NCBI GenBank assembly: GCA_039725955.1
Contig: CP091034.1
Coordinates: forward strand, 3,162,001 to 3,226,000
Direction: 5' to 3'
Source: Sinorhizobium sp. B11
GTDB taxonomy: Bacteria; Pseudomonadota; Alphaproteobacteria; Rhizobiales; Rhizobiaceae
DNA: 64,000 nt
The stretch's first letter is position 1; each line of letters starts with the position of its first letter. Made by a program: the position numbers and the translations under genes. Below are positions 16,494 through 24,814 of the stretch, piece after piece. Under the pieces are notes generated by a model that was not told where the DNA came from, did not search any database, and saw only the letters and a list, made by a program, of their open reading frames with translations.

Positions 16494-19400
16494 ATGCCGA
16501 AGCGCCAAGACATCAAATCGATTCTCATCATCGGCGCAGGACCGATCGTGATTGGCCAGGCTTGCGAATTCGACTATTCCGGCACCCAGGCCTGCAAGGC
16601 GCTGAAGGAGGAAGGCTACCGCGTCATCCTCGTCAACTCCAACCCGGCCACGATCATGACCGACCCGGGGCTCGCCGATGCAACCTATGTCGAGCCGATC
16701 ACGCCTGAAGTCGTCGCCAAGATCATCGCCAAGGAACGCCCCGACGCGCTGCTGCCGACCATGGGCGGCCAGACGGCGCTGAACACCGCGCTCTCGCTGA
16801 AGCGCATGGGCGTGCTCGACCGCTATAATGTCGAGATGATCGGCGCCAAGCCCGCCGCCATCGACATGGCCGAGGACCGCGCGCTGTTCCGCGAGGCGAT
16901 GGCCCGCATCGGCCTTGAAACACCGCGCTCGATGCTGGCAAACGCCACCGACATCAAGGACGCCGATCGCAAGACCCATGAAGCCGAGCGCACCAAGCTG
17001 CGCGAAAGCCTCTCCGGCGCCGATCTCGACAAGGCGCTCGACGAACTGGAAAACCAGTGGAACCTCGGCGAGAGCGACCGCAAGCAGCGCTACATGAGCC
17101 ATGCGATGGCGATTGCCGCCCAGGCGATCGACCATGTCGGCCTGCCGGCCATCATCCGCCCGTCCTTCACCCTCGGCGGCACTGGCGGCGGCATTGCCTA
17201 TAACCGCTCTGAATTCTTCGAAATCGTCGGCAGCGGCCTCGATGCTTCGCCGACCACCGAAGTGCTGGTCGAAGAATCCGTCCTCGGCTGGAAGGAGTAT
17301 GAGATGGAGGTCGTCCGCGACAAGGCGGACAACTGCATCATCATCTGCTCGATCGAGAACATCGACCCGATGGGCGTCCATACCGGCGATTCGATCACCG
17401 TCGCCCCGGCGCTGACGCTGACGGACAAGGAATACCAGATCATGCGCAACGCTTCGATTGCGGTGCTGCGCGAGATCGGCGTCGAGACCGGCGGCTCGAA
17501 CGTGCAGTTCGCCGTCAATCCGAAGGACGGCCGCCTCGTCGTCATCGAAATGAACCCGCGCGTATCGCGCTCCTCGGCGCTCGCCTCCAAGGCTACTGGG
17601 TTCCCGATTGCCAAGATCGCCGCCAAGCTCGCCATCGGCTATACGCTCGATGAACTCGAAAACGACATCACCGGCGGCGCGACCCCTGCCTCGTTCGAAC
17701 CGTCGATCGACTATGTCGTCACCAAGATCCCGCGTTTCGCCTTCGAGAAATTCCCAGGCGCTTCCCCGGTTCTGACCACAGCCATGAAGTCCGTCGGCGA
17801 AGTCATGGCGATCGGCCGTACTTTTGCAGAATCGCTGCAGAAGGCGCTGCGCGGCCTCGAAACCGGTCTGACCGGCCTCGACGAAATCGAGATCCCCGAT
17901 GCCGAAGAAGGCGAATCCAGCCTGAACGCCATCCGCGCCGCGATCGGCACGCCGACGCCGGATCGCCTGCGCATGGTCGCCCAGGCGCTGCGCATGGGCC
18001 TCACCATCGAAGAGGTTCACGAAGGCTGCAAAATCGACCCATGGTTCATCGCCCAGCTGAAGAACATCGTCGACATGGAAGCCCGCATCCGCGAGCATGG
18101 CCTGCCGACCGACGAGACCAACCTTCGCATGCTGAAGGCCATGGGCTTCTCAGATGCCCGCCTCGCGACGCTGACCGGCAAGCGCCCGAAGGAAGTGGCA
18201 GAGCTGCGCAACTCGCTGAACGTCCGCCCGGTCTTCAAGCGCATCGACACCTGCGCTGCCGAATTCGCCTCGCCGACCGCCTACATGTACTCGACCTATG
18301 AGACGCCCTTCGTCGGCGCTGCGCGCTCCGAGGCGCTGGTCTCCGACCGCAAGAAGGTCGTCATCCTCGGCGGCGGTCCGAACCGTATCGGCCAGGGCAT
18401 CGAATTCGACTATTGCTGCTGCCATGCCGCCTTCGCGCTGAAGGATTCCGGCTATGAAGCGATCATGATCAACTGCAACCCGGAAACGGTCTCGACCGAC
18501 TACGATACCTCCGATCGCCTCTATTTCGAGCCGCTGACGGCCGAAGACGTGATCGAAATCCTGCGCGCCGAGCAGGAAAAGGGCGAAGTCGTCGGCGTCA
18601 TCGTCCAGTTCGGCGGCCAGACCCCGCTCAAGCTTGCCGAAGCACTCGAAAAGAACGGCATCCCGATCCTCGGCACCGCGCCCGACATGATCGACCTTGC
18701 CGAAGACCGCGACCGCTTCCAGAAGCTTCTGATGAAGCTCGACCTCAACCAGCCGAACAACGGCATCGCCTATTCCGTCGAACAGGCCCGCCTGGTCGCT
18801 GCCGAAATCGGCTTCCCGCTGGTCGTTCGCCCGTCCTACGTGCTCGGCGGCCGCGCCATGCAGATCATCCATGCCGAGAGCCAGCTGCAGAGCTACCTGC
18901 TCGATACGGTTCCGGAACTGGTGCCTGAGGATATCAAGGCGCGCTACCCGAACGACAAGACCGGCCAGATCAACACGCTGCTCGGCAAGAACCCGCTCCT
19001 CTTCGACAGCTACTTGACGAACGCCATCGAAGTCGACGTCGATTGCCTCTCCGACGGCACCGACGTTTATGTCGCCGGCATCATGGAACATATCGAAGAA
19101 GCCGGGATCCACTCCGGCGATAGCGCCTGCTCGCTGCCGCCACGCACATTGTCTCGCGAGATGCTCGATGAGCTGGAGCGCCAGGCCAAGGCCATGGCGA
19201 AGGCGCTGAACGTCGGCGGCCTGATGAACGTGCAGTTCGCCATCAAGGACGACACCGTCTACGTACTCGAAGTCAACCCGCGCGCCTCCCGTACCGTGCC
19301 CTTTGTCGCCAAGACCATCGGCGCGCCGATCGCCAAGATCGCCGCCCGCGTCATGGCCGGCGAGAAGCTCGATGCGACCTTCGCCGCCTATGGCGAGAAG

Positions 19401-19979
19401 CCGGATCCCCGCGCGCTGAAGCACATTGCCGTCAAGGAAGCCGTCTTCCCCTTCGCCCGCTTCCCGGGCGTCGATACGCTGCTCGGTCCGGAAATGCGCT
19501 CGACCGGCGAAGTCATCGGCCTCGACAGCGATTTCGCGCTGGCCTTTGCCAAGTCGCAGCTCGGCGCCGGCGTCGAACTGCCACGTGAAGGCACGGTCTT
19601 CGTATCCGTGCGCGATGCCGACAAACCGCGCGTTCTCCCCGCGATCCGCATCCTTGTTGAACAAGGCTTCAAGGTGCTGGCAACCGGCGGCACGGCCCGT
19701 TTCCTTGCTGAAAATGGCATCGAGGCGACGAAGATCAACAAGGTTCTGGAAGGCCGCCCGCATATCGAGGACGCCATCCGCAACCGCCAGGTCCAACTCG
19801 TCATCAACACGACCGACGGCAACAAGGCGATCTCGGATTCGAAGTCGCTCCGCCGCGCCACGCTGATGCAGAAGGTGCCTTACTACACGACGATGGCCGG
19901 CGCCGAAGCCGCCGCCCAGGCGATCAAGGCGCTCAAGGCTGGAAATCTCGAAGTCCGCCCGCTGCAGAGCTACTTCTGA
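16494..19979 (+). CDS. carB: Carbamoyl-phosphate synthase large subunit
   Basis: The 1161-residue synthetase subunit that builds carbamoyl phosphate from bicarbonate, ATP and CarA-derived ammonia. Two homologous halves each carry an N-terminal fold and an ATP-grasp domain: the first opens SILIIGAGPIVIGQACEFDYSG, the second VVILGGGPNRIGQGIEFDYCC near residue 620. A helical oligomerisation domain links them. A C-terminal MGS-like regulatory domain (residues ~1030-1161, VLATGGTARFL) is where UMP or ornithine usually acts. It is slightly longer than the E. coli protein because of an insert near residues 150-200. carA is 9 kb upstream. Confidence 0.98.
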   Translation: MPKRQDIKSILIIGAGPIVIGQACEFDYSGTQACKALKEEGYRVILVNSNPATIMTDPGLADATYVEPITPEVVAKIIAKERPDALLPTMGGQTALNTALSLKRMGVLDRYNVEMIGAKPAAIDMAEDRALFREAMARIGLETPRSMLANATDIKDADRKTHEAERTKLRESLSGADLDKALDELENQWNLGESDRKQRYMSHAMAIAAQAIDHVGLPAIIRPSFTLGGTGGGIAYNRSEFFEIVGSGLDASPTTEVLVEESVLGWKEYEMEVVRDKADNCIIICSIENIDPMGVHTGDSITVAPALTLTDKEYQIMRNASIAVLREIGVETGGSNVQFAVNPKDGRLVVIEMNPRVSRSSALASKATGFPIAKIAAKLAIGYTLDELENDITGGATPASFEPSIDYVVTKIPRFAFEKFPGASPVLTTAMKSVGEVMAIGRTFAESLQKALRGLETGLTGLDEIEIPDAEEGESSLNAIRAAIGTPTPDRLRMVAQALRMGLTIEEVHEGCKIDPWFIAQLKNIVDMEARIREHGLPTDETNLRMLKAMGFSDARLATLTGKRPKEVAELRNSLNVRPVFKRIDTCAAEFASPTAYMYSTYETPFVGAARSEALVSDRKKVVILGGGPNRIGQGIEFDYCCCHAAFALKDSGYEAIMINCNPETVSTDYDTSDRLYFEPLTAEDVIEILRAEQEKGEVVGVIVQFGGQTPLKLAEALEKNGIPILGTAPDMIDLAEDRDRFQKLLMKLDLNQPNNGIAYSVEQARLVAAEIGFPLVVRPSYVLGGRAMQIIHAESQLQSYLLDTVPELVPEDIKARYPNDKTGQINTLLGKNPLLFDSYLTNAIEVDVDCLSDGTDVYVAGIMEHIEEAGIHSGDSACSLPPRTLSREMLDELERQAKAMAKALNVGGLMNVQFAIKDDTVYVLEVNPRASRTVPFVAKTIGAPIAKIAARVMAGEKLDATFAAYGEKPDPRALKHIAVKEAVFPFARFPGVDTLLGPEMRSTGEVIGLDSDFALAFAKSQLGAGVELPREGTVFVSVRDADKPRVLPAIRILVEQGFKVLATGGTARFLAENGIEATKINKVLEGRPHIEDAIRNRQVQLVINTTDGNKAISDSKSLRRATLMQKVPYYTTMAGAEAAAQAIKALKAGNLEVRPLQSYF

Positions 19980-19988
19980 TAATACCGT

Positions 19989-20007
19989 GAAGAGGCATCG
20001 CCTCTTC
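19989..20007 (+). terminator. Hairpin after carB
   Basis: An 8-bp stem GAAGAGGC / GCCTCTTC with a 3-base loop, 11 bases past the carB stop. No long T run follows, so termination may be weak. Confidence 0.5.
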
Positions 20008-20131
20008 GCATTCATCTTCATCCATCGCCCGGAATACGGCCCGGAACTTGGTATCTTCGAAGCGGTTCCAATTCCAAAGCCAAGCCAAATGGCCTAGGAG
20101 TTGATACGCCGCTTAAATCGGATGGCCGAAA

Positions 20132-20593
20132 ATGACTGAATATCCGTTCGATATTGATTACCCTTGGGTCGCGACCGACAAGGATGGCTTCCTTGCCACC
20201 TTTTTTACCGGCGGCGCTGGAGCAATTCCCCTGGCCGCGCTCCCAAACATGCATGCTGCATCCAGTGATTTGGAGGCAGCATTTTTACAGCTGCCTGTCG
20301 TCTCCGAAGTCAACCTGCTGGTAAGTTATCCGCGGCCTGATGACTTCGTAGCAACGGCAGAGCGAGGGCTTTTCGCCTACGATTGGGCAGATGTTCATCG
20401 GATAAAGCGCGATTACTCCGGGAAATACGAAAAGGTAGCAGCGCCTCAAAAACCCATTCGGATTGGAGATTTGCAGCCCTTTTTACAGGTCTTGGCGCGT
20501 CGCGCTATGATCAACCTCTCGTTTTTGAGTGCTGACGCAATAAGTATCGAAGACAATTTCAAACCTGACGAATTCATCGCTACCAATTCCTAG
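20132..20593 (+). CDS. Hypothetical protein, possibly immunity-like
   Basis: A 153-residue soluble protein without signal peptide or membrane segment. The N-terminus, FDIDYPWVATDKDGFLATF followed by GGAGAIP, resembles small acidic proteins often found as immunity or accessory partners of secreted toxins; this is recollection of a pattern, not a firm family assignment. Its coding sequence looks less GC-rich than its neighbours, hinting at transfer. It lies just upstream of a DUF2235 hydrolase, with two hairpins between. The start has only weak upstream purines. Confidence 0.65.
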   Translation: MTEYPFDIDYPWVATDKDGFLATFFTGGAGAIPLAALPNMHAASSDLEAAFLQLPVVSEVNLLVSYPRPDDFVATAERGLFAYDWADVHRIKRDYSGKYEKVAAPQKPIRIGDLQPFLQVLARRAMINLSFLSADAISIEDNFKPDEFIATNS

Positions 20594-20604
20594 ACATTGA
20601 TAGC

Positions 20605-20642
20605 GTTCGCAATCTGCGACCCCAAATTGCAGACATGCGAAC
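20605..20642 (+). promoter_or_regulatory. Long inverted repeat between the immunity-like gene and DUF2235
   Basis: GTTCGCA (20605-20611) pairs with TGCGAAC (20636-20642), and the inner TCTGC (20613-20617) pairs with GCAGA (20629-20633), giving a 12-bp stem with a small asymmetry. No T tract follows, so it could be an mRNA structure or a DNA-binding site rather than a terminator. Confidence 0.55.
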
Positions 20643-20653
20643 TTGATGTTAGC

Positions 20654-20681
20654 CTGCTCCCGAGCTGTATCGGGGGAGCAG
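20654..20681 (+). promoter_or_regulatory. Hairpin that buries the DUF2235 ribosome-binding site
   Basis: CTGCTCCC (20654-20661) is complementary to GGGAGCAG (20674-20681). The 3' arm contains most of the GGGGGAG ribosome-binding site (20672-20678), and the start codon is at 20683. A perfect 8-bp GC-rich stem here should restrict translation unless it is opened. Confidence 0.65.
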
Positions 20682-20682
20682 C

Positions 20683-21873
20683 ATGTCGAAGAACATCGTC
20701 ATCCTGTTCGACGGCACGTCGAACGAGATATCCGCAGACCGCACCAACATTCTCCGGCTGTTCGGAACGCTGAAGCGCTCCGACGAGCAGATCGTCTATT
20801 ACGACCCCGGGGTCGGCACGCTTGGCGCGGCAGATGCCTGGTTGCCCCTCTACCGCAAGTCCATTGAGGTCTGGGGCCTTGCCACCGGATGGGGTCTCGA
20901 TGAGAACGTCAAAGGTGCCTACCGTTTCCTCGTCGAAAATTATGATGCCGGCATGCCCGATGATCACGGCGGCCATCCCGACAGGGACCGCATCTATATT
21001 TTCGGTTTCAGCCGCGGCGCCTATACGGCCCGGGTTCTCGCAGGTTTCATCCATGCCTTCGGGCTCTGCAGCAGATATCACCTGAACCTGCTCGACTACG
21101 CTTACAGAACCTATAAGGGCATTCCCGAACAGGAACAGCACGCAGATGGCGGAGATCCTTCATCTGCCTTCAAGAGCATGCGGCTCTATGAGCGCATGCT
21201 GCGCAACGATCGTCCGCCGATCAAGCTGCTCGGGCTGTTCGATACCGTTGCCTCGGTCATCGAAAAGGGCAAAGGGCGAATCCAGTTCAAGACGCACCCC
21301 TTCACCAGAAAGAACCCCAGTGTCGAATATGTGCGTCACGCCATGGCAATCGACGAACGACGAACGATGTTCCAGCCGGAATTGTGGACGCCGGATCAGG
21401 ATTATCGCGGCAATCCTTTCAAGTCCGCAACCGCAAAGCAGGACTTCAAGGAAGTCTGGTTTGCCGGTGTCCATGGCGATATCGGCGGCGGCTATCCGGA
21501 GGCTGAAAGCGCTCAGATCAAGATACCGCTCGAGTGGATGATCCGGGAAACCGGGCCTGCGGGCCTGCTTTACGTTTCGCGCACGGTCAACAATATCGTC
21601 CTTGGCAGGAGCGACAACAGCTATGTCGAACTCAACGCCGCCGCACCGCTGCACGACTCGATGAGTGCGGGCTGGAAACTGCTCGAATATATTCCTCGGC
21701 GAGTCCCTGAAAACTCCTGGCGCAAACATGGCAACAGAGGAGGCATTTATCTGCCCCTCGAGGACCGGCGATTCATCCCCGATCGCGCAAACCTGCATGA
21801 ATCCGTGAGAGTGCGCATGGTGACCGGATACAATCCGCTCAACCTGCCGAAGGATCCGGTCTTCGTTCCCTGA
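20683..21873 (+). CDS. DUF2235 alpha/beta hydrolase (Tle1-like phospholipase family)
   Basis: A 396-residue protein of the DUF2235 family, whose best-studied members are type VI secretion phospholipase effectors (Tle1). It shows the N-terminal NIVILFDGTSNE, the nucleophile elbow GFSRGAYTAR with the catalytic Ser, an LFDTVASV strand, and a likely catalytic His in FAGVHGDIGGGYPE. There is no signal peptide or PAAR/VgrG adaptor and no type VI genes in the window, so a housekeeping esterase is equally possible. The RBS lies in a hairpin. The upstream gene may be a cognate partner. Confidence 0.87.
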   Translation: MSKNIVILFDGTSNEISADRTNILRLFGTLKRSDEQIVYYDPGVGTLGAADAWLPLYRKSIEVWGLATGWGLDENVKGAYRFLVENYDAGMPDDHGGHPDRDRIYIFGFSRGAYTARVLAGFIHAFGLCSRYHLNLLDYAYRTYKGIPEQEQHADGGDPSSAFKSMRLYERMLRNDRPPIKLLGLFDTVASVIEKGKGRIQFKTHPFTRKNPSVEYVRHAMAIDERRTMFQPELWTPDQDYRGNPFKSATAKQDFKEVWFAGVHGDIGGGYPEAESAQIKIPLEWMIRETGPAGLLYVSRTVNNIVLGRSDNSYVELNAAAPLHDSMSAGWKLLEYIPRRVPENSWRKHGNRGGIYLPLEDRRFIPDRANLHESVRVRMVTGYNPLNLPKDPVFVP

Positions 21874-21887
21874 ATCGAATTCTACGC

Positions 21888-23336
21888 TCAGTGAGCCAGA
21901 GCCTTGATCTGATTCATGTCTTGCCGGAAACGGGCAAGCTCGTGCGCCTTCCTGTCCTCGTCCGGAAGCCGCAACAAGTAGGAAGGATGCACCGTCACGA
22001 AAAGCAGCCGTCCTTCCTCCATCGCAATCGACCGACCGCGCACGTCTTCCAGTTTCTGCTTGTCGCCGGTCAGCGAGTAAAAGGCGGTTGCGCCCATCGC
22101 CACGATCAGCTTCGGCTTGACGAGATCGAGTTCCAGCTTCAGCCACCAGCGGCAATGCTGCACCTCGCCAAGATTGGGCTTCTGATGGATCCGCCGCTTG
22201 CCACGCGGCTCATATTTGAAATGCTTGACGGCATTGGTGACGTAAAGCCGTGACCGATCGATACCGGCCTGCGCAATGGCCTCGTCGAAGACCTTGCCGG
22301 CCGGTCCGACGAAGGGTCGGCCGGCAAGATCCTCCTGATCGCCCGGCTGCTCGCCGACGAACATGATGTCTGCATCGACAGGTCCTTCGCCGAAGACGGT
22401 CTGAGTCGCCCTGGCATGCAGCGGGCAGCGATTGCAGACCGCAGCTTCCTCGCGCAACGCCTCCAGCGTCCCGGCCGGCGCCGTCTCCGGCATCGGCAGA
22501 CGAGCCGCCGCTTCCTGAATTCGGTTGTGATAGGGGAGCGGCATCGTCGCCTCGCGCTCGGCCATCGCGAGTACCTTTGCTTCCGCATCGGCAATCAGGC
22601 CGGGAATGAGATCGGCCTCCGGCAGGTTCTTCCAGTATTTTTTCGGCATCTCCGCCTGCATGGCCTTCACCTTCAGCCGCGCCGGATTGAAGATGCTGGC
22701 ATAGTAGGTGCGCCAGAGATCGTCGGTCGCGTCACTGATATCAGGCTTTTCGCAAGGCGCATCGCTCGTCGTCAGCCGCTCGCCATCCCAGGCGGCCGAT
22801 CCCTTTGGCGTTGCGATCAGCCAGTCCATGTCGGTGAAGCGGCGCTGGAAGAACGGAGCCTTGCGCGCGACAATGTAATGATCGGGCTCGAACCAGGCGA
22901 TGAATTTACGCCGCCCGCCGGCAGCGGCCGCCACCTCCTTGAAGCGGACGAAGGCCGTCATCTTGTGGGCGTCGCGATGCACGCTCTTCTGCATCAGCCG
23001 GGCGCGCGACACCTCTTCATCGGATGCCAGCTCCAGCAGGTTCCGGTTTTCCTGCGTTCGCCAGAGCAGGCTGTAAAGCAGTGAGAAGCGCCTGGCATCG
23101 CTATGGCAGATCACCGCCTCGGCCAAAGCCATGAAGGCCGGCGGTACGCTCATCGTCCTGGCATCGACGGGCGGATCGGGCGGCAAGGCATCACGCTGGA
23201 AGGCAAAACCCGGTTCGCTGCTTCTTTCATGCCAGTCGATTTCATCAGGCAGAATTCCAGCTGCGGCAAAGGCGCGAGCCGCCTTGCGCCACTCCTCGAA
23301 ATTCCCCCTGCCCTCCAGAACGACACGGCGCATCAT
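21888..23336 (-). CDS. DUF4130-UdgX fusion: family uracil-DNA glycosylase of the UdgX type
   Basis: A 482-residue two-domain protein. Residues ~1-250 match the DUF4130 domain that accompanies UdgX in proteobacteria. Residues ~280-482 are a uracil-DNA glycosylase fold with GEQPGDQEDLAGRPFVG and the UdgX hallmark loop KRRIHQKP, whose His in characterised UdgX proteins bonds covalently to the abasic site after uracil removal. The C-terminal motif is VTVHPSYLLR. The start at 23336 overlaps the upstream gene's stop (ATGA), implying coupling. The next gene upstream is the radical SAM partner usual for this fusion, and the operon has a LexA box. Confidence 0.93.
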   Translation of the reverse strand: MMRRVVLEGRGNFEEWRKAARAFAAAGILPDEIDWHERSSEPGFAFQRDALPPDPPVDARTMSVPPAFMALAEAVICHSDARRFSLLYSLLWRTQENRNLLELASDEEVSRARLMQKSVHRDAHKMTAFVRFKEVAAAAGGRRKFIAWFEPDHYIVARKAPFFQRRFTDMDWLIATPKGSAAWDGERLTTSDAPCEKPDISDATDDLWRTYYASIFNPARLKVKAMQAEMPKKYWKNLPEADLIPGLIADAEAKVLAMAEREATMPLPYHNRIQEAAARLPMPETAPAGTLEALREEAAVCNRCPLHARATQTVFGEGPVDADIMFVGEQPGDQEDLAGRPFVGPAGKVFDEAIAQAGIDRSRLYVTNAVKHFKYEPRGKRRIHQKPNLGEVQHCRWWLKLELDLVKPKLIVAMGATAFYSLTGDKQKLEDVRGRSIAMEEGRLLFVTVHPSYLLRLPDEDRKAHELARFRQDMNQIKALAH

Positions 23337-24568
23337 AGCAGCGACAATTGTTCGGGTTGCGGTTCGAACATGGCGCGCAGGTCCGGTCGATCGGCCAGGC
23401 GACGCGGCGTCCAGCCCTCGGCAGTGATGAAGGCCTGCACCTTGCGAAGGGAGACACCAAGCCGCGGCAGATCCTCGAGCCGCAACCGGCGCTGCCGCCT
23501 CTCCGTCAGGATCGCCTTCACCGTTTTGGTACCGAGCCCCGGAACGCGCAGGAGCTTCTCGCGATCGGCGCGATTGATATCGACAGGGAAGTCCTCGCGA
23601 TGGCCGAGCGCCCAGGCAAGCTTGGGATCGAGATTGAGATCCAGCATGCCGCCCTGCTGTGTCGAGGTGATCTCGTCGATGCCGAAACCATAGAAGCGAT
23701 AGAGCCAATCCGCCTGATAGAGCCGGTGCTCTCGCATCAGCGGCGGCTTGATGAGCGGCAGGTTCTTCGAACTGTCGGGGATCGGGCTGAATGCGGAATA
23801 ATAGACACGTTTGAGACCATAGCTGCTGTAAAGCTGACCGCTGGTCGACAGGATCGTCGCATCATTGGCGCCGTCAGCGCCGACGATCATCTGGGTACTC
23901 TGCCCGGCCGGCACGAAGCGCTTGCGCCGCTTGGTCTGCAGCGTCGGCTCTCCCGCCGCCTCGATCTTCAGCCTGAGATCGCCCATCGAGCGGCGGATGC
24001 TGGCGGGCTTCTTCTCCGGCGCAAAACGGCTGATGCCGCTATCGGTCGGCAGCTCGATATTGAGCGACAGGCGATCGGCATAGAGCCCCGCCTCCTCGAT
24101 CAGATGTGGAGACGCCTCCGGGATGGATTTCAGGTGGATGTAGCCGCGAAAATGATGCGTGACGCGCAGTTCGCGCACGATGCGTACCATCTCCTCCATC
24201 GTATGGTCGGAAGAGCGTATAATGCCCGAGGAGAGGAACAGGCCCTCGATATAGTTGCGCCGATAGAATTCCAGCGTCAGCCAGACGACCTCTTCCGGCG
24301 TGAAACGGGCGCGCTCGACATTGCTGGACGAGCGGTTGATGCAATAGGCGCAATCGTAGATGCAGAAATTGGTAAGCAGGATTTTGAGCAGCGAAATGCA
24401 GCGCCCATCCGGCGCATAAGCATGGCAGATGCCGGCGCCTTCGGTTGAGCCGAGCCCGCCGGAGGCAGCCGAATCCCGTTTGACCGTGCCGCTGGAGGCG
24501 CAGGATGCATCATATTTGGCGGCGTCGGAGAGGATCGCCAACCGTTCTCTAAGCGATTTCTTCATCAT
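23333..24568 (-). CDS. Putative DNA modification/repair radical SAM protein
   Basis: A 411-residue radical SAM protein. The [4Fe-4S] ligands are in NFCIYDCAYC (CX3CX2C, near residue 70). The C-terminal region has a helix-hairpin-helix segment (LRVPGLGTKTVKAIL) that suggests DNA binding. This family co-occurs with DUF4130-UdgX fusions; its reaction is not known. ATG 24568 is preferred because the LexA box at 24572-24586 overlaps the alternative GTG start at 24577. It overlaps udgX by four bases. Confidence 0.9.
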   Translation of the reverse strand: MMKKSLRERLAILSDAAKYDASCASSGTVKRDSAASGGLGSTEGAGICHAYAPDGRCISLLKILLTNFCIYDCAYCINRSSSNVERARFTPEEVVWLTLEFYRRNYIEGLFLSSGIIRSSDHTMEEMVRIVRELRVTHHFRGYIHLKSIPEASPHLIEEAGLYADRLSLNIELPTDSGISRFAPEKKPASIRRSMGDLRLKIEAAGEPTLQTKRRKRFVPAGQSTQMIVGADGANDATILSTSGQLYSSYGLKRVYYSAFSPIPDSSKNLPLIKPPLMREHRLYQADWLYRFYGFGIDEITSTQQGGMLDLNLDPKLAWALGHREDFPVDINRADREKLLRVPGLGTKTVKAILTERRQRRLRLEDLPRLGVSLRKVQAFITAEGWTPRRLADRPDLRAMFEPQPEQLSLL

Positions 24569-24571
24569 CTT

Positions 24572-24586
24572 GTTCACTAAATGTTC
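24572..24586 (-). promoter_or_regulatory. LexA (SOS) box of the radical SAM / UdgX operon
   Basis: GTTC-N7-GTTC (GTTC at 24572-24575 and at 24583-24586) is the direct-repeat LexA site of alphaproteobacteria. It lies 4 bases before the ATG at 24568. Read on the minus strand, TTGATT about 17 bases upstream of TAGTGA would place the box over the spacer and -10, suitable for repression. Confidence 0.8.
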
Positions 24587-24708
24587 ACGGTGGCGAAATC
24601 AAGACGAAGAAATGAGCTTCCCTGCAAGTTCCCTTCAAAAGCAGGCACTTCTGCTGACGATAAAAAGCGCCGATACGAATTTTATGGAAATTGCGCGTGC
24701 CGATCTGC

Positions 24709-24714
24709 TATAAG
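24709..24714 (+). promoter_or_regulatory. Candidate -10 element of the greA transcript
   Basis: TATAAG about 100 bases before greA. No clear -35 is visible at normal spacing. A transcript starting near 24721 would have a leader of ~95 bases containing the terminator hairpin below. Confidence 0.4.
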
Positions 24715-24737
24715 CAATGAACTAGGTTTGTAACACG

Positions 24738-24771
24738 GTTCCGAAGTCCCCTTCGGGACCTGTTTTCTTTT
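24738..24771 (+). terminator. Intrinsic terminator in the greA leader
   Basis: GGTTCCGAAG and CTTCGGGACC (24738-24747 and 24751-24760) form a 10-bp stem with one G-U pair and a 3- to 4-base loop, followed by TGTTTTCTTTT. It lies between the putative promoter and the greA start at 24815, so it is either an attenuator or the end of a short leader RNA. Confidence 0.7.
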
Positions 24772-24814
24772 GTGTCTGCGCGAACTGCGGATGCGGGGAG
24801 AGAAGGACGAAAAA

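Noticed and set aside
16422..20021. Two long minus-strand frames (558 and 623 codons) opposite carB
   Set aside because: The carB protein is intact with both ATP-grasp halves; the antisense frames result from codon bias (Arg, Asp and Gly rich shadow composition).
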